Source: Brevibacterium renqingii (lineage in GTDB: Bacteria; Actinomycetota; Actinomycetes; Actinomycetales; Brevibacteriaceae). From it: 64,000 bases of DNA. Positions 46,279-54,503 of this stretch are shown here, one piece after another. The stretch is taken from positions 124,001-188,000 of the forward strand of contig NZ_JADBHF010000009.1 of NCBI RefSeq assembly GCF_017808105.1, written 5' to 3'. The notes under the pieces are model-generated. The model did not search any database. It saw nothing but the letters and a program-made list of their open reading frames with translations, and was not told the DNA's origin. Numbering within the stretch: the stretch's first letter is position 1; each line of letters starts with the position of its first letter. The translations under genes were made by a program, and so were the position numbers.

Positions 46279-47376
46279 CTACTGGAGGATCGCGGCGCCG
46301 CCGTCGACGCCCTTGGCGCCCTGCACGTAGCAGGGATCGGCGGCCAGCGCACCGTCGTCGGCGGAGACTTCGCCGAGCACCCAGGCCCCGGGGCTGGCGG
46401 CGATGACACCGTCGACCGCGGACGGGTCGACGACGAGCACCATGCCGACACCGAGGTTCCAGGTGCGTTCGCGGTCTGCCTGCGGCACTCCGCCCAGATC
46501 GCCGAGCACCGAGAACACCGCCGGCACCTCCCAGGACGAACGGGACATCCTCGCCACGAGGCCCTGCGGGAGCACGCGGGCCACATTGGCCGACAGTCCC
46601 CCACCGGTGACATGGGAGACCGAGTGCACGGCTCCGGGCAGAGCATCGAAGAGAGCGGCGAGCTCACCGGTGTAGACGTGGGTGGGAACGAGCAGCTCTT
46701 CACCGAGGGTGCGGCCGAATTCCTCGACCTGCCTGTCCAGGCCCCAGCCTGCCTCGGCGATGATGTGGCGGACCAGCGAGTAGCCGTTGGAGTGGATGCC
46801 CGAGGACGGCAGGCCGATGAGGACGTCGCCGTCGCGCACCTTCTCTGGTCCGAGCAGATCGGCGGCCTCGACGACGCCGGTGGCAGCGCCGGCGACATCG
46901 TATTCGTCGACGCCGAGCAGCCCCGGGTGCTCGGCGGTCTCGCCGCCGACGAGGGCCACACCGGCATTGGCGCAGGCGTCGGCGATGCCGCGCACGATGT
47001 CGGCGATGCGTTCGGCCACGACCTTGCCGCAGGCGATGTAGTCGGTCATGAACAGCGGCCGGGCGCCGCAGACGATGATGTCATCGACGACCATGCCCAC
47101 GAGGTCATATCCGATGGTGTCGTGTTTATCCAGAGCCTGGGCGATGGCGACCTTCGTACCCACTCCGTCGGTGGAGGAGGCGAGCAGCGGACGGTCATAG
47201 TCCTTGAGCACGGAGACGTCGAAGAGTCCGGCGAATCCGCCGGTCCCGCCCACCACGTGGGAGTTGTGTGTGGCCGCGACGGCGGTCTTCATCAGTTCGA
47301 CGGCACGGTCTCCGGCCTCGACGTCGACGCCGGCAGCGGCATAGGTGGTGGACTTCGGGTTCGCGTCGGAACTCAA
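46279..47376 (-). CDS. purM: phosphoribosylformylglycinamidine cyclo-ligase (AIR synthetase)
   Basis: A 365-residue cytosolic enzyme of purine synthesis that closes FGAM to AIR with ATP. PurM hallmarks are VGGTGGFAGLFD, STDGVGTKVAIA, VDDIIVCGARPLFMTDYIA, ALVGGETAEHPG, GLPSSGIHSNGYSL and HVTGGGLSANVARVLP. The start is TTG at 47376, one base after the purF stop, with AAAGGA 7 nt upstream inside the end of purF; no ATG or GTG fits. It is the second gene of a purF-purM operon. Confidence 0.95.
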   Translation of the reverse strand: MSSDANPKSTTYAAAGVDVEAGDRAVELMKTAVAATHNSHVVGGTGGFAGLFDVSVLKDYDRPLLASSTDGVGTKVAIAQALDKHDTIGYDLVGMVVDDIIVCGARPLFMTDYIACGKVVAERIADIVRGIADACANAGVALVGGETAEHPGLLGVDEYDVAGAATGVVEAADLLGPEKVRDGDVLIGLPSSGIHSNGYSLVRHIIAEAGWGLDRQVEEFGRTLGEELLVPTHVYTGELAALFDALPGAVHSVSHVTGGGLSANVARVLPQGLVARMSRSSWEVPAVFSVLGDLGGVPQADRERTWNLGVGMVLVVDPSAVDGVIAASPGAWVLGEVSADDGALAADPCYVQGAKGVDGGAAILQ

Positions 47377-47377
47377 C

Positions 47378-48859
47378 TCAGCATCCTTTGTCGGCAGGGG
47401 TGTTGTTGACGGGAATCGGGTACTCGCCCGAGAAGCAGGCGGTGCACAGCTGACTGCGATCCTGTTGGGTGGCGGCGATCATGCCGTCCAGAGAGATATA
47501 GCCCAGGGAGTCAGCGCCGAGGTTGTCGCAGATCTCGTTCGTGGTCAGTCCGTTGGCGATGAGTTCGGCGCGAGTGGCGAAATCGATGCCGTAGAAGCAC
47601 GGCCACTTCACCGGCGGAGAGGAGATGCGGATGTGGATCTCCTTCGCTCCGGCCTCCCGCAGCATCCGGACCAGTGCGCGCTGGGTGTTTCCGCGCACGA
47701 TCGAGTCATCGACGACGACGAGGCGTTTGCCCTCGATGTTCTCGCGCAGCGGGTTGAGTTTGAGACGGATGCCCAGCTGACGCAGGGTCTGTGAGGGTTG
47801 GATGAAGGTGCGTCCGACATAGGCGTTCTTCATCAGCCCCTGACCGAATGGGATGCCGGAGGCCTCGGCGTAGCCGACGGCAGCCGGGGTTCCCGATTCG
47901 GGAGTGGCGATGACGAGGTCGGCGTCGACCGGGTACTCCTCGGCCAGCTGCCGGCCCATCTGGGTCCGGGCGGCGTGGACGTTCTTGCCGGCGAGGAGGC
48001 TGTCGGGTCGGGCGAGGTAGACGTATTCGAAGACGCAGCGGGCCTGCTCGGCCTCGGCGAAGCGGTGGGAGCGCAGGCCGTCCTCGTCGATGGCGATGAG
48101 CTCGCCGGGTTCGACGTCGCGGACGAACTTCGCACCGACGATGTCGAGTGCCGCGGTCTCCGAGGCCACGACCCAGCCGTTCTCCAAACGACCCAGCGAC
48201 AGGGGCCGGACCCCGTGCCGGTCGCGTGCGGCGTAAAGAGTGTGCTCGTCCATGTACACGAGCGAGAACGCGCCCTCGACGTGCGGCAGCAGGCTCAGCG
48301 CCGCCTCGGTGAGGTTCTCTCCCTGTTCGGTCGCGAAGAGCTCGGTGACCAGGGAGGTGTCGTTCGAGGAGTCCCGGAAGGGCCGGGTCCGTGCGGTCTT
48401 CTTCGTCGCCTCCTCGACGACCTTCGTCGCATGGTCGCGACGCGAATCTGCCATGGCTTCGAGAGCGTCGAAGTTCGTGAGGTTGCCGTTGTGGGCCAGT
48501 GCCACGGTGCCGAAAGGGGTCGGGCCCAGCGTGGGCTGAGCGTTCTCGAAGGAGGGCGATCCGGTCGTCGAATACCGCGTGTGACCGACTGCGATGTGCC
48601 CCTGCAGGAGCTCGAGGTCGCGCTCGTGGAAGACCTGGGAGACCAGGCCCATGTCACGGTAGATGAGGATCTGCTTGCCGTTGCTGGCAGCGATGCCGGC
48701 GGATTCCTGCCCCCGGTGCTGCAGGGCATAGAGCCCGAAGTAGGTGAGTTTGGCGGTTTCTTCGCCGGGTGCCCAGACTCCGAACACACCGCATTCGTCC
48801 TGCGGTCCGCGGTCCTGGGGGTCGATTTCGTGCGTCAGCTGCCCGTCTCCTCTTGCCAC
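47378..48859 (-). CDS. purF: amidophosphoribosyltransferase
   Basis: A 493-residue enzyme for the first step of purine synthesis, making phosphoribosylamine from PRPP and glutamine. A propeptide of about 22 residues precedes the catalytic Cys in DECGVFGVW. The glutaminase domain runs to about 250; the phosphoribosyltransferase domain has the PRPP motif VVVDDSIVRGNT. Cys residues at CVFEYVY, WPCFYG and QLCTACF match the [4Fe-4S] cluster ligands of the B. subtilis-type enzyme. The start is GTG at 48859; GACAAT ends 7 nt upstream, and no Shine-Dalgarno is seen. It is followed directly by purM. Confidence 0.96.
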   Translation of the reverse strand: MARGDGQLTHEIDPQDRGPQDECGVFGVWAPGEETAKLTYFGLYALQHRGQESAGIAASNGKQILIYRDMGLVSQVFHERDLELLQGHIAVGHTRYSTTGSPSFENAQPTLGPTPFGTVALAHNGNLTNFDALEAMADSRRDHATKVVEEATKKTARTRPFRDSSNDTSLVTELFATEQGENLTEAALSLLPHVEGAFSLVYMDEHTLYAARDRHGVRPLSLGRLENGWVVASETAALDIVGAKFVRDVEPGELIAIDEDGLRSHRFAEAEQARCVFEYVYLARPDSLLAGKNVHAARTQMGRQLAEEYPVDADLVIATPESGTPAAVGYAEASGIPFGQGLMKNAYVGRTFIQPSQTLRQLGIRLKLNPLRENIEGKRLVVVDDSIVRGNTQRALVRMLREAGAKEIHIRISSPPVKWPCFYGIDFATRAELIANGLTTNEICDNLGADSLGYISLDGMIAATQQDRSQLCTACFSGEYPIPVNNTPADKGC

Positions 48860-48866
48860 GAGTGAA

Positions 48867-48872
48867 ATTGTC
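48867..48872 (-). promoter_or_regulatory. weak -10 box before purF
   Basis: GACAAT ends 7 nt before the GTG at 48859, matching TATAAT in four of six bases. It suggests a leaderless purF mRNA with moderate support. Confidence 0.3.
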
Positions 48873-48903
48873 TCATACTCGCACGCCCGCGCAGCCGCAG
48901 TGG

Positions 48904-48935
48904 TCAGACTGTGGAACGGCGCTCAGACTGTGGAA
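48904..48935. repeat. 13-bp direct repeat, 19-bp period
   Basis: TCAGACTGTGGAA occurs at 48904-48916 and again at 48923-48935. The second copy starts at the stop codon of the upstream membrane protein gene, so the repeat duplicates its last codons. Confidence 0.6.
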
Positions 48936-49366
48936 TCCGGGGCGGGACCGCGGTCGGCTCGTCCGTCGTCGGGGTCATCGGCGTCGGTCGGCGCATCGGT
49001 CGCATCCGCCGCGGCGTCCGCAGCGTCCGGGTCCTCCCCGCGGGCTTCGGCCAAGCGACGCCGAGCGACTTCCTTGGGATCGTCGACCATGTCGATCTGC
49101 GCATCGACCCGGTACTCTCTGGCCCTCTTGCGTCCCGCCCAGTCGAGGATGAGCGCGAAGAGCCCGCCGAGGAACAGACCGGCGGTGCCGAGGACCAGCA
49201 GCATCAGGCCCATCCCCTTCGACACCGTGTACCCCATCGGCATGTCCTCCGGGTCGACGAAGACCGCGAGGATTCCGGCGAGGATGACGCCGAGCACCGC
49301 GCCGATGCCCATGAACACCGAATACTTGGGGCTGCGACGGACGGCGACGTCGATCTGGTCCTTCAT
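48923..49366 (-). CDS. small two-helix membrane protein
   Basis: A 147-residue protein with two membrane helices (about 17-38 and 54-78), a short loop with VDPEDMPMGY, and a long acidic Asp/Ala-rich C-terminal tail on the cytoplasmic side. I do not know the family; similar proteins are common next to purF in actinobacteria. ATG 49366 is preceded by AAGGAG with only 3 nt spacing; an in-frame GTG at 49381 is an alternative. Upstream lie TAGACT (49446-49441) and two small GC hairpins in the leader (CCGGGG/CCCCGG and GGCCG/CGGCC). Confidence 0.7.
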   Translation of the reverse strand: MKDQIDVAVRRSPKYSVFMGIGAVLGVILAGILAVFVDPEDMPMGYTVSKGMGLMLLVLGTAGLFLGGLFALILDWAGRKRAREYRVDAQIDMVDDPKEVARRRLAEARGEDPDAADAAADATDAPTDADDPDDGRADRGPAPDSTV

Positions 49367-49542
49367 GATCTCCTTGGGCACGGGGCCGCGCACGGCCGCG
49401 GGGACACCGGGGAAGCACCCCGGCACAACAGGTCGCGAACAGTCTAGTCGAGTCAGTCTGAGCCTCCTCCCAGGCAGTCTCACACCGGCTCCCATAAACT
49501 GGACACATCCAGCTGACCGGTTCACGAGACAGAGGTTCTGAT

Positions 49543-50520
49543 ATGTCCCATACGATCATCGTCGGCATCGACGGTTCCGACAACGCACGCTGTGCCCTGC
49601 AGTGGGCGATCTCGCACGCGCAGAGGACCTCCTCCGAGATCCGCATCGTCTCTGCCTACACCGTCCCCGGAGTCACCATGGGTCAGGCCGACATCGTCTA
49701 CCCCGCCGACTTCGACGAGGCAGTGAAGAAGGCTGTATCGGACATCGCCGAGGCGGCCGCCGACTCGGTCACGTCGGCCGGGGTCCCCGTATCGACGACG
49801 ATCGTGCCCGGCGACGCCTCGGGGGTGATGGTCGAGCACTCGAAGAACGCCGATCTCGCCGTCGTCGGTGCGCGCGGCCGCGGCGGTTTCGCCGGTCGCC
49901 TGCTCGGCTCCGTGGCCCTGGCCATGCCCGCGCACTCACACTGTGCCACGGTCGTCATCCCGAGCACCTGGCCCACCCGTGTCATGCCCGAGCGCCCGCT
50001 GCCGATCGACCAGCCCGTGCGCTCACAGGATGTCCCGAGCGCCGAGGCGGACGGACGCCGGCGTCCCGATTTCTCCGGTGAGATCGTCGCCGCGGTCGAT
50101 CCCTTCGAAACCGACACACCGGTCCTGCGGGCGGCCGCCGCCCAGGCCGCGATCTACGGCACACCACTCCACCTCGTCGGTGTCACCGCCACCCACATCC
50201 TCTCGCCCGAATGGATGCCCAGTCAGGAGCATCTGGTCCGGATGTACGACGAGGCGGAGAGATCCTTCGCAACCGCCGTCGAGGGTCTGCGGAGAGACTT
50301 CCCCGAGCTCGACGTCCGGTTCTCGATCTTCGACGCACCCGCCACCGAGGTGCTCGTGTCCGCCACCTACACCGCGGATCTCGTGGTCATCGGCTCCCGC
50401 GGTCGCGGCGGATTCGCCTCCACCGTCCTCGGCTCGACTTCGCAGGGGGTGCTCTCCCACGCCGTGTGCCCGGTGCGTGTGGTGCGGGTGACCAGGCGCC
50501 AGCCCACGCGGCGCCGCTGA
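49543..50520 (+). CDS. tandem universal stress protein
   Basis: A 325-residue protein with two Usp domains (about 1-145 and 173-322). Each has the ATP-binding G-x2-G-x9-G-[ST] motif: GARGRGGFAGRLLGS and GSRGRGGFASTVLGS. The N-terminal IVGIDGSDNA and the matching IVAAVDPFETD carry the nucleotide-binding Asp. Such actinobacterial proteins help dormancy and stress survival. AGAGG lies about 8 nt upstream of the ATG. TAAACT at 49495-49500 is the likely -10, giving a leader near 40 nt. It is divergent from the small membrane protein gene. Confidence 0.92.
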   Translation: MSHTIIVGIDGSDNARCALQWAISHAQRTSSEIRIVSAYTVPGVTMGQADIVYPADFDEAVKKAVSDIAEAAADSVTSAGVPVSTTIVPGDASGVMVEHSKNADLAVVGARGRGGFAGRLLGSVALAMPAHSHCATVVIPSTWPTRVMPERPLPIDQPVRSQDVPSAEADGRRRPDFSGEIVAAVDPFETDTPVLRAAAAQAAIYGTPLHLVGVTATHILSPEWMPSQEHLVRMYDEAERSFATAVEGLRRDFPELDVRFSIFDAPATEVLVSATYTADLVVIGSRGRGGFASTVLGSTSQGVLSHAVCPVRVVRVTRRQPTRRR

Positions 50521-50538
50521 GGAGGATCGGCCGCGTCC

Positions 50539-51435
50539 TCAGCCGAGGGCGATGAACCCGATTCCCGTGACGACGACGAGGGCGCCGGCGAGCTTGAGCG
50601 CGATGTTCTTCTCCCCGAAGAACCACCAGGCCAGGAGTGTGCCGATGATGATCGAGGTCTCGCGCACGGGGGCGACGAGCGCCACCGGAGCCTGCTGCAT
50701 CGCGAACAGCACGAGCACATAGGCCAGGGGCGAGAGGATCGCCACGGTCATGAGAGCCCGCTTGTGTTCGCGGAGGATCGCACGGAAGTCCTCTCGTCGT
50801 GCGGCACCTCCCGGCAGCCCGATGATGCCGGCGGTCATGAGCACACCGACGCAGGCCTCCGAGACGGCGAAGTAGAGCAGCGGGGACTCGCTGATGTGGT
50901 TGACCGCGAAATCGTCCCACAGGGTGTAGCAGGCGATGAATGCCCCGATCAGCCCGCCCCACGCGAGGCCCCGGCGCAGCCCGGAGCCGCTCGTGGGTCC
51001 TGCGCCGCCGGCTCTCGGGCGGATCGTGACGACTGCGATGCCGGCGATGACGGTGAAGGCGCCGAGCACCTCGGTCAGCGTGGGGCGCTCGCCGAGGAGG
51101 GCCACGGCGATGATGATCGTCACCACCGGCCCGGTCCCCCGCGCCGTCGGGTAGACCACGCCCAAGGGAGCGTGGTCGTAGCCGGACTGCAGGGACACCG
51201 AATAGGCGATGTGGAAGACGGCGCTGAGCGCGGCCGCTCCGACCAGTGCCCAATTCAATGGCTGCGTCCCGGAGGCGATGATGACGATCGCGACCGGGAT
51301 GAGGAGGACCGCCGAGAGCCCGTGGTAGGCCAGCACGAAGGCATAGCCCTTGCCGGTCACCGACTTCGCGGCCAGGTTCCACAGCGCGTGGGCGACCGAG
51401 GCGATGAGGACGAGACCGAGCACCGGGAACGTCAT
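50539..51435 (-). CDS. EamA/DMT family permease
   Basis: A 298-residue drug/metabolite transporter with about ten membrane helices in two EamA repeats (about 3-138 and 158-297). Typical segments are HALWNLAAKSVTGKG in helix 1, YPTARGTGPVVTI before helix 5, and ALLGERPTLTEVLGA, repeated in the second half as WWFFGEKNIALKLAG. Cargo unknown. AGGTGG lies 5 nt before the ATG. It is 67 bp downstream of the aldehyde dehydrogenase gene and probably in the same operon. Confidence 0.87.
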   Translation of the reverse strand: MTFPVLGLVLIASVAHALWNLAAKSVTGKGYAFVLAYHGLSAVLLIPVAIVIIASGTQPLNWALVGAAALSAVFHIAYSVSLQSGYDHAPLGVVYPTARGTGPVVTIIIAVALLGERPTLTEVLGAFTVIAGIAVVTIRPRAGGAGPTSGSGLRRGLAWGGLIGAFIACYTLWDDFAVNHISESPLLYFAVSEACVGVLMTAGIIGLPGGAARREDFRAILREHKRALMTVAILSPLAYVLVLFAMQQAPVALVAPVRETSIIIGTLLAWWFFGEKNIALKLAGALVVVTGIGFIALG

Positions 51436-51502
51436 CGGGCCACCTGCTTCCGACAGGCCGGGTGGCGCCGCGGACGCTCCTGCCGCATCCCCAGCTGCGC
51501 GT

Positions 51503-52945
51503 TCACAGCTTGATGGCGACGGTCTTCGTCTGCGTGTACTCGTCGAGAGCCTCGATGGACTTCTCCCGCCCGTAGCCGGACTTCTTGAACCCGCCGAAGG
51601 GAAGCTCGACTCCCCCGCCGGCCCCATAGGTGTTGACGAAGATCTGTCCGGCCTCGACTTCGGCGGCCACCCGGTGGGCGCGGGAGATGTTCTGCGTCCA
51701 CAGTGCCGTGACGAGGCCGTAGTCGGTGCCGTTGGCCAATGCCACGGCCTCATCCTCATCGGCGAAGGGCATGGTCACGACGACGGGACCGAAGACCTCC
51801 TCCTGAGCGATCCGCGACTGCGGGTCCACGGAGTCGACGAGGGTCGGGGTGATGAAGGCACCTGCGGCAAGATCATCGGCCAGTCCCTCCGGCCGCCGAT
51901 CGCCGGTGACGATCTGCCCCGAGTCGACCTCGGCGAGGAAGCCCTCGACCCTCTCGTGCTGTTTGGCCGAGATCAGGGGCCCGAGCATCGGGTCGTCGAG
52001 GCCGTAGCCGATGGTCACCTCGGACATCGCCGCGGACATCTTGTCCACGACCTCGGCGTGGACGTCGCGGTGGACGAGGAGTCGGGACCCGGCCGAGCAG
52101 GTCTGCCCGGCGTTCTGGATGATCGAGCGCAGAAGGGACGGTATCGCCGCATCGACATCGGCGTCGGCGAAGACGATGTTCGCTGATTTCCCTCCGAGCT
52201 CGAGGACCGTGGGCACGACCCTCTCGGCGGCGGCACGGGCGATGGCGGATCCGGTCTGGGTGGAGCCGACGAAGCCGAGATGGGCCACGCCAGGATGCGC
52301 GCTCAGGGCCGCTCCCGCCTCGGCGCCGAGGCCGGTGACGACGTTGAACGCACCCGCCGGGAAGCCGACGGAGTGGATCAGCTCGGCCAGCCGGACGGTC
52401 GATCGCGGAGTCTCGTCGGCGGGTTTGGCCACAGCGCAGTTGCCCGTGGCCAGGGAGGTGGCGGCGGCTCGACCGATGAGCTGGAGCGGATAGTTCCAGG
52501 CCACGATGTGCCCGGTCACCCCGTAGGGTTCGCGCCGGGTGTAGACGTGCATGTCATCGGCCATCGGGATCGTCTGCCCGTAGTAGGACTCGATGGTGTG
52601 GCCGTAGAACTCGAAGTAGCGGGCGCAGACGTCGACATCGGCATAGGCCTGTGTGACCGGTTTGCCCGTGTCCTCGGATTCGAGGCGGGCGAGTTCGTCG
52701 CGGTTGGCCGTGATCACGGCTGCCGTGGCCACGAGCAGGGCCGAGCGCTGCTGCGGGCTCGTGCGCTTCCACTCCCGCTGCGCCTTCGCCGCTGCCACGA
52801 CGGCGCGGTCGACCTCGTCGGCGCCTCCTCGGGAGACGTCGCCGAGGTGGCCGCCGGTGGCCGGGTCGATGTTCGGATAGGTGATGAGGGAGGGCACATG
52901 CCGCCCGCCGATGAAGGACGTCGTCTGGGTGATCTGGGCGCTCAT
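51503..52945 (-). CDS. aldehyde dehydrogenase, betaine/aminobutyraldehyde-type
   Basis: A 480-residue NAD-dependent ALDH. The Rossmann segment has WNYPLQLI and GSTQTGSAIA, the base Glu is in LELGGKSANIVF, and the nucleophile Cys in NAGQTCSAGSRLLV. GKSANIVF and ESYYGQTIP are usual in enzymes acting on betaine aldehyde and 4-aminobutyraldehyde, which would suit polyamine catabolism, but the assignment is by resemblance. The true start at 52945 overlaps the sterol-carrier-like gene (ATGA), and GAGGA lies upstream. The operon order is asparaginase, sterol-carrier-like, ALDH, EamA permease. Confidence 0.88.
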   Translation of the reverse strand: MSAQITQTTSFIGGRHVPSLITYPNIDPATGGHLGDVSRGGADEVDRAVVAAAKAQREWKRTSPQQRSALLVATAAVITANRDELARLESEDTGKPVTQAYADVDVCARYFEFYGHTIESYYGQTIPMADDMHVYTRREPYGVTGHIVAWNYPLQLIGRAAATSLATGNCAVAKPADETPRSTVRLAELIHSVGFPAGAFNVVTGLGAEAGAALSAHPGVAHLGFVGSTQTGSAIARAAAERVVPTVLELGGKSANIVFADADVDAAIPSLLRSIIQNAGQTCSAGSRLLVHRDVHAEVVDKMSAAMSEVTIGYGLDDPMLGPLISAKQHERVEGFLAEVDSGQIVTGDRRPEGLADDLAAGAFITPTLVDSVDPQSRIAQEEVFGPVVVTMPFADEDEAVALANGTDYGLVTALWTQNISRAHRVAAEVEAGQIFVNTYGAGGGVELPFGGFKKSGYGREKSIEALDEYTQTKTVAIKL

Positions 52946-53343
52946 CGTCGATCCTCGAGTTCTGCCGTGGTGAAGAGCGGGAGGTGCTCGCTGAGGTCGG
53001 CTCGGGTGCCCGAGGCCTCGATGCCGCCTCCGGCGAGCGCGGTGGCGAAGTCGGTGCGTCCGGTGACGAGCTCCAGCCATACCCCGGCGGAGGTCTCGAC
53101 GACGTTCGGCGGCGTGCCGCGGGTGTGGCGGGGGCCGGCGATGCACTGCGTGACCCCGAACGGCGGGACGCGGACCTCGACGCTGTTGCCTTCGGCGCGG
53201 GCGGCGAGCTCTTCGAGGGTGAACCGCACGGCCGTGGCGATGGTCGAACGGTCGGCCGGGGCGGCGTCGAGGGCCGCCTGCGCCGCCCACATCTCCAGTG
53301 CATTGCGCCCCTGGTCGGGGTCGATCCTTCTGCGAATCGCCAT
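52942..53343 (-). CDS. sterol carrier family protein
   Basis: A 133-residue protein of the actinobacterial sterol carrier family (SCP2-like fold) of unknown ligand. It starts AIRRRIDPDQGRNAL and contains TPPNVVETSAGVWLELVTGRTDF, the segment that characterises the family. In M. tuberculosis the relative Rv0807 lies just upstream of purF, and here too it is near purine genes. It overlaps the asparaginase gene by one base (TGATG) and the ALDH gene by four. Confidence 0.82.
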   Translation of the reverse strand: MAIRRRIDPDQGRNALEMWAAQAALDAAPADRSTIATAVRFTLEELAARAEGNSVEVRVPPFGVTQCIAGPRHTRGTPPNVVETSAGVWLELVTGRTDFATALAGGGIEASGTRADLSEHLPLFTTAELEDRR

Positions 53344-54470
53344 CAGTCCCTCTTCCTCTCACGGATTCTGGCAACATCTTCCCCGAGCGCCAGCCGCCCG
53401 ACAACGTTCGTCCGCCCTTCGGAATCCGTGCCGCCGGTGACCGGGTCCGTGATCGCTGCGATGACAGCGGCCAGGTCCTCGTCGCTGACGCCCGCCGCCG
53501 AGGCGGAGCCCGGGCCGAGGTCGAAGGCTCCGGCGCGCTCGAGGAGGGTAAGCGCGACGAGTCCGGTCGCCCGTGACGAACCGTCGAGGCATTTGAGCGC
53601 CACCGAGTATCCGGACCTCGTGGCCATGACGATGACGCCTTCGGCCCCGCCCTTGGCGAACACGCCGAGGCGGTCGATGACGGTCGAATTCGGCCGACCG
53701 TGGCCTTCGATGGCCCAGGGGCCGGCGAACACCGCATCGATGAGGGTCGTCGCGTGCTCCGCGTAGGCCCTCCAGGCGGCCGGGGCGGAGGCGCCCTCGG
53801 TCGAACCTCCCGTCCCCACCACGCGGCCGATGGCCCGAGCCAGGCCGGTGAGGCTGAGCGCGAACACCGGGGCTCCGCAGCCGTCGACCCCGACGGCGGC
53901 CGGCGTCTCCCCGGCGAACGCCTCGACGACCTCGGCGACGCGGGCCTGCACGGGATGGTCGGCGGAGAGGTAGGTGGACGTGTCGGCGTCGATCGCCCGG
54001 GCAGCCATGAGGAAGGCCGTGTGTTTGCCGGAACAGTTGAAGTAGAGCGGAGACCTCGGGTCCGTGTCGGGCTCTCCCGCCGCGCGCAGCTCCTCCTGCA
54101 GGCGGCGGCGGAACGCCCCGTCGGCGGGGTGGACGGACGGGCACTGCAGATCCTCGACTCCGAGTCCTGCGGACTCGAGCATGGACTCGACGACCTCGAC
54201 GTGCCCGGACTCCGAGCGGTGGGAGGCCGTGGCCAGGGCCGCCGCCGGGCCGGAGATGTCGGCGCCGAGGCTCATCGCCGCGATCGCCTGCAGCGGCTTG
54301 AGGCTCGAACGGGTGAACACGGGCACTTCGGGGGCACCGAGGCGGATCACCGGCGACCCTTCGGGATCGAGGACGACGGCGGATCCGATATGACGGGATT
54401 CGGTGAATCCGCTGCGTATGACGACGGCGAGCTCAGCGGCTTGTGCGCGGGTGAAAGTCGAACTGGTCAC
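53343..54470 (-). CDS. asparaginase II family protein
   Basis: A 375-residue member of the plant/R. etli-type asparaginase II family (PF06089), unrelated in fold to E. coli AnsA/AnsB. Family features are RSSLKPLQAIA, HRSESGHVEVVESML, FNCSGKHTAFL, GVDGCGAPVFALSL and FAKGGAEGVIVMA. It hydrolyses Asn to Asp and ammonia. GTG at 54470 is chosen because TAGGCT ends 7 nt upstream. It is the first gene of a four-gene operon and divergent from purDC, with only 33 bp between start codons. Confidence 0.87.
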   Translation of the reverse strand: MTSSTFTRAQAAELAVVIRSGFTESRHIGSAVVLDPEGSPVIRLGAPEVPVFTRSSLKPLQAIAAMSLGADISGPAAALATASHRSESGHVEVVESMLESAGLGVEDLQCPSVHPADGAFRRRLQEELRAAGEPDTDPRSPLYFNCSGKHTAFLMAARAIDADTSTYLSADHPVQARVAEVVEAFAGETPAAVGVDGCGAPVFALSLTGLARAIGRVVGTGGSTEGASAPAAWRAYAEHATTLIDAVFAGPWAIEGHGRPNSTVIDRLGVFAKGGAEGVIVMATRSGYSVALKCLDGSSRATGLVALTLLERAGAFDLGPGSASAAGVSDEDLAAVIAAITDPVTGGTDSEGRTNVVGRLALGEDVARIRERKRD

Positions 54471-54477
54471 GCACTCA

Positions 54478-54483
54478 AGCCTA
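54478..54483 (-). promoter_or_regulatory. -10 box for leaderless start of asparaginase gene
   Basis: TAGGCT on the minus strand ends 7 nt before the GTG at 54470. It lies only 8 bp from the -10 box of the divergent purDC gene. Confidence 0.5.
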
Positions 54484-54491
54484 CGACCCTT

Positions 54492-54497
54492 TAGGCT
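54492..54497 (+). promoter_or_regulatory. -10 box for leaderless start of purDC
   Basis: TAGGCT, identical to the divergent box, ends 6 nt before the GTG at 54504. Confidence 0.5.
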
Positions 54498-54503
54498 GGT
54501 GGC

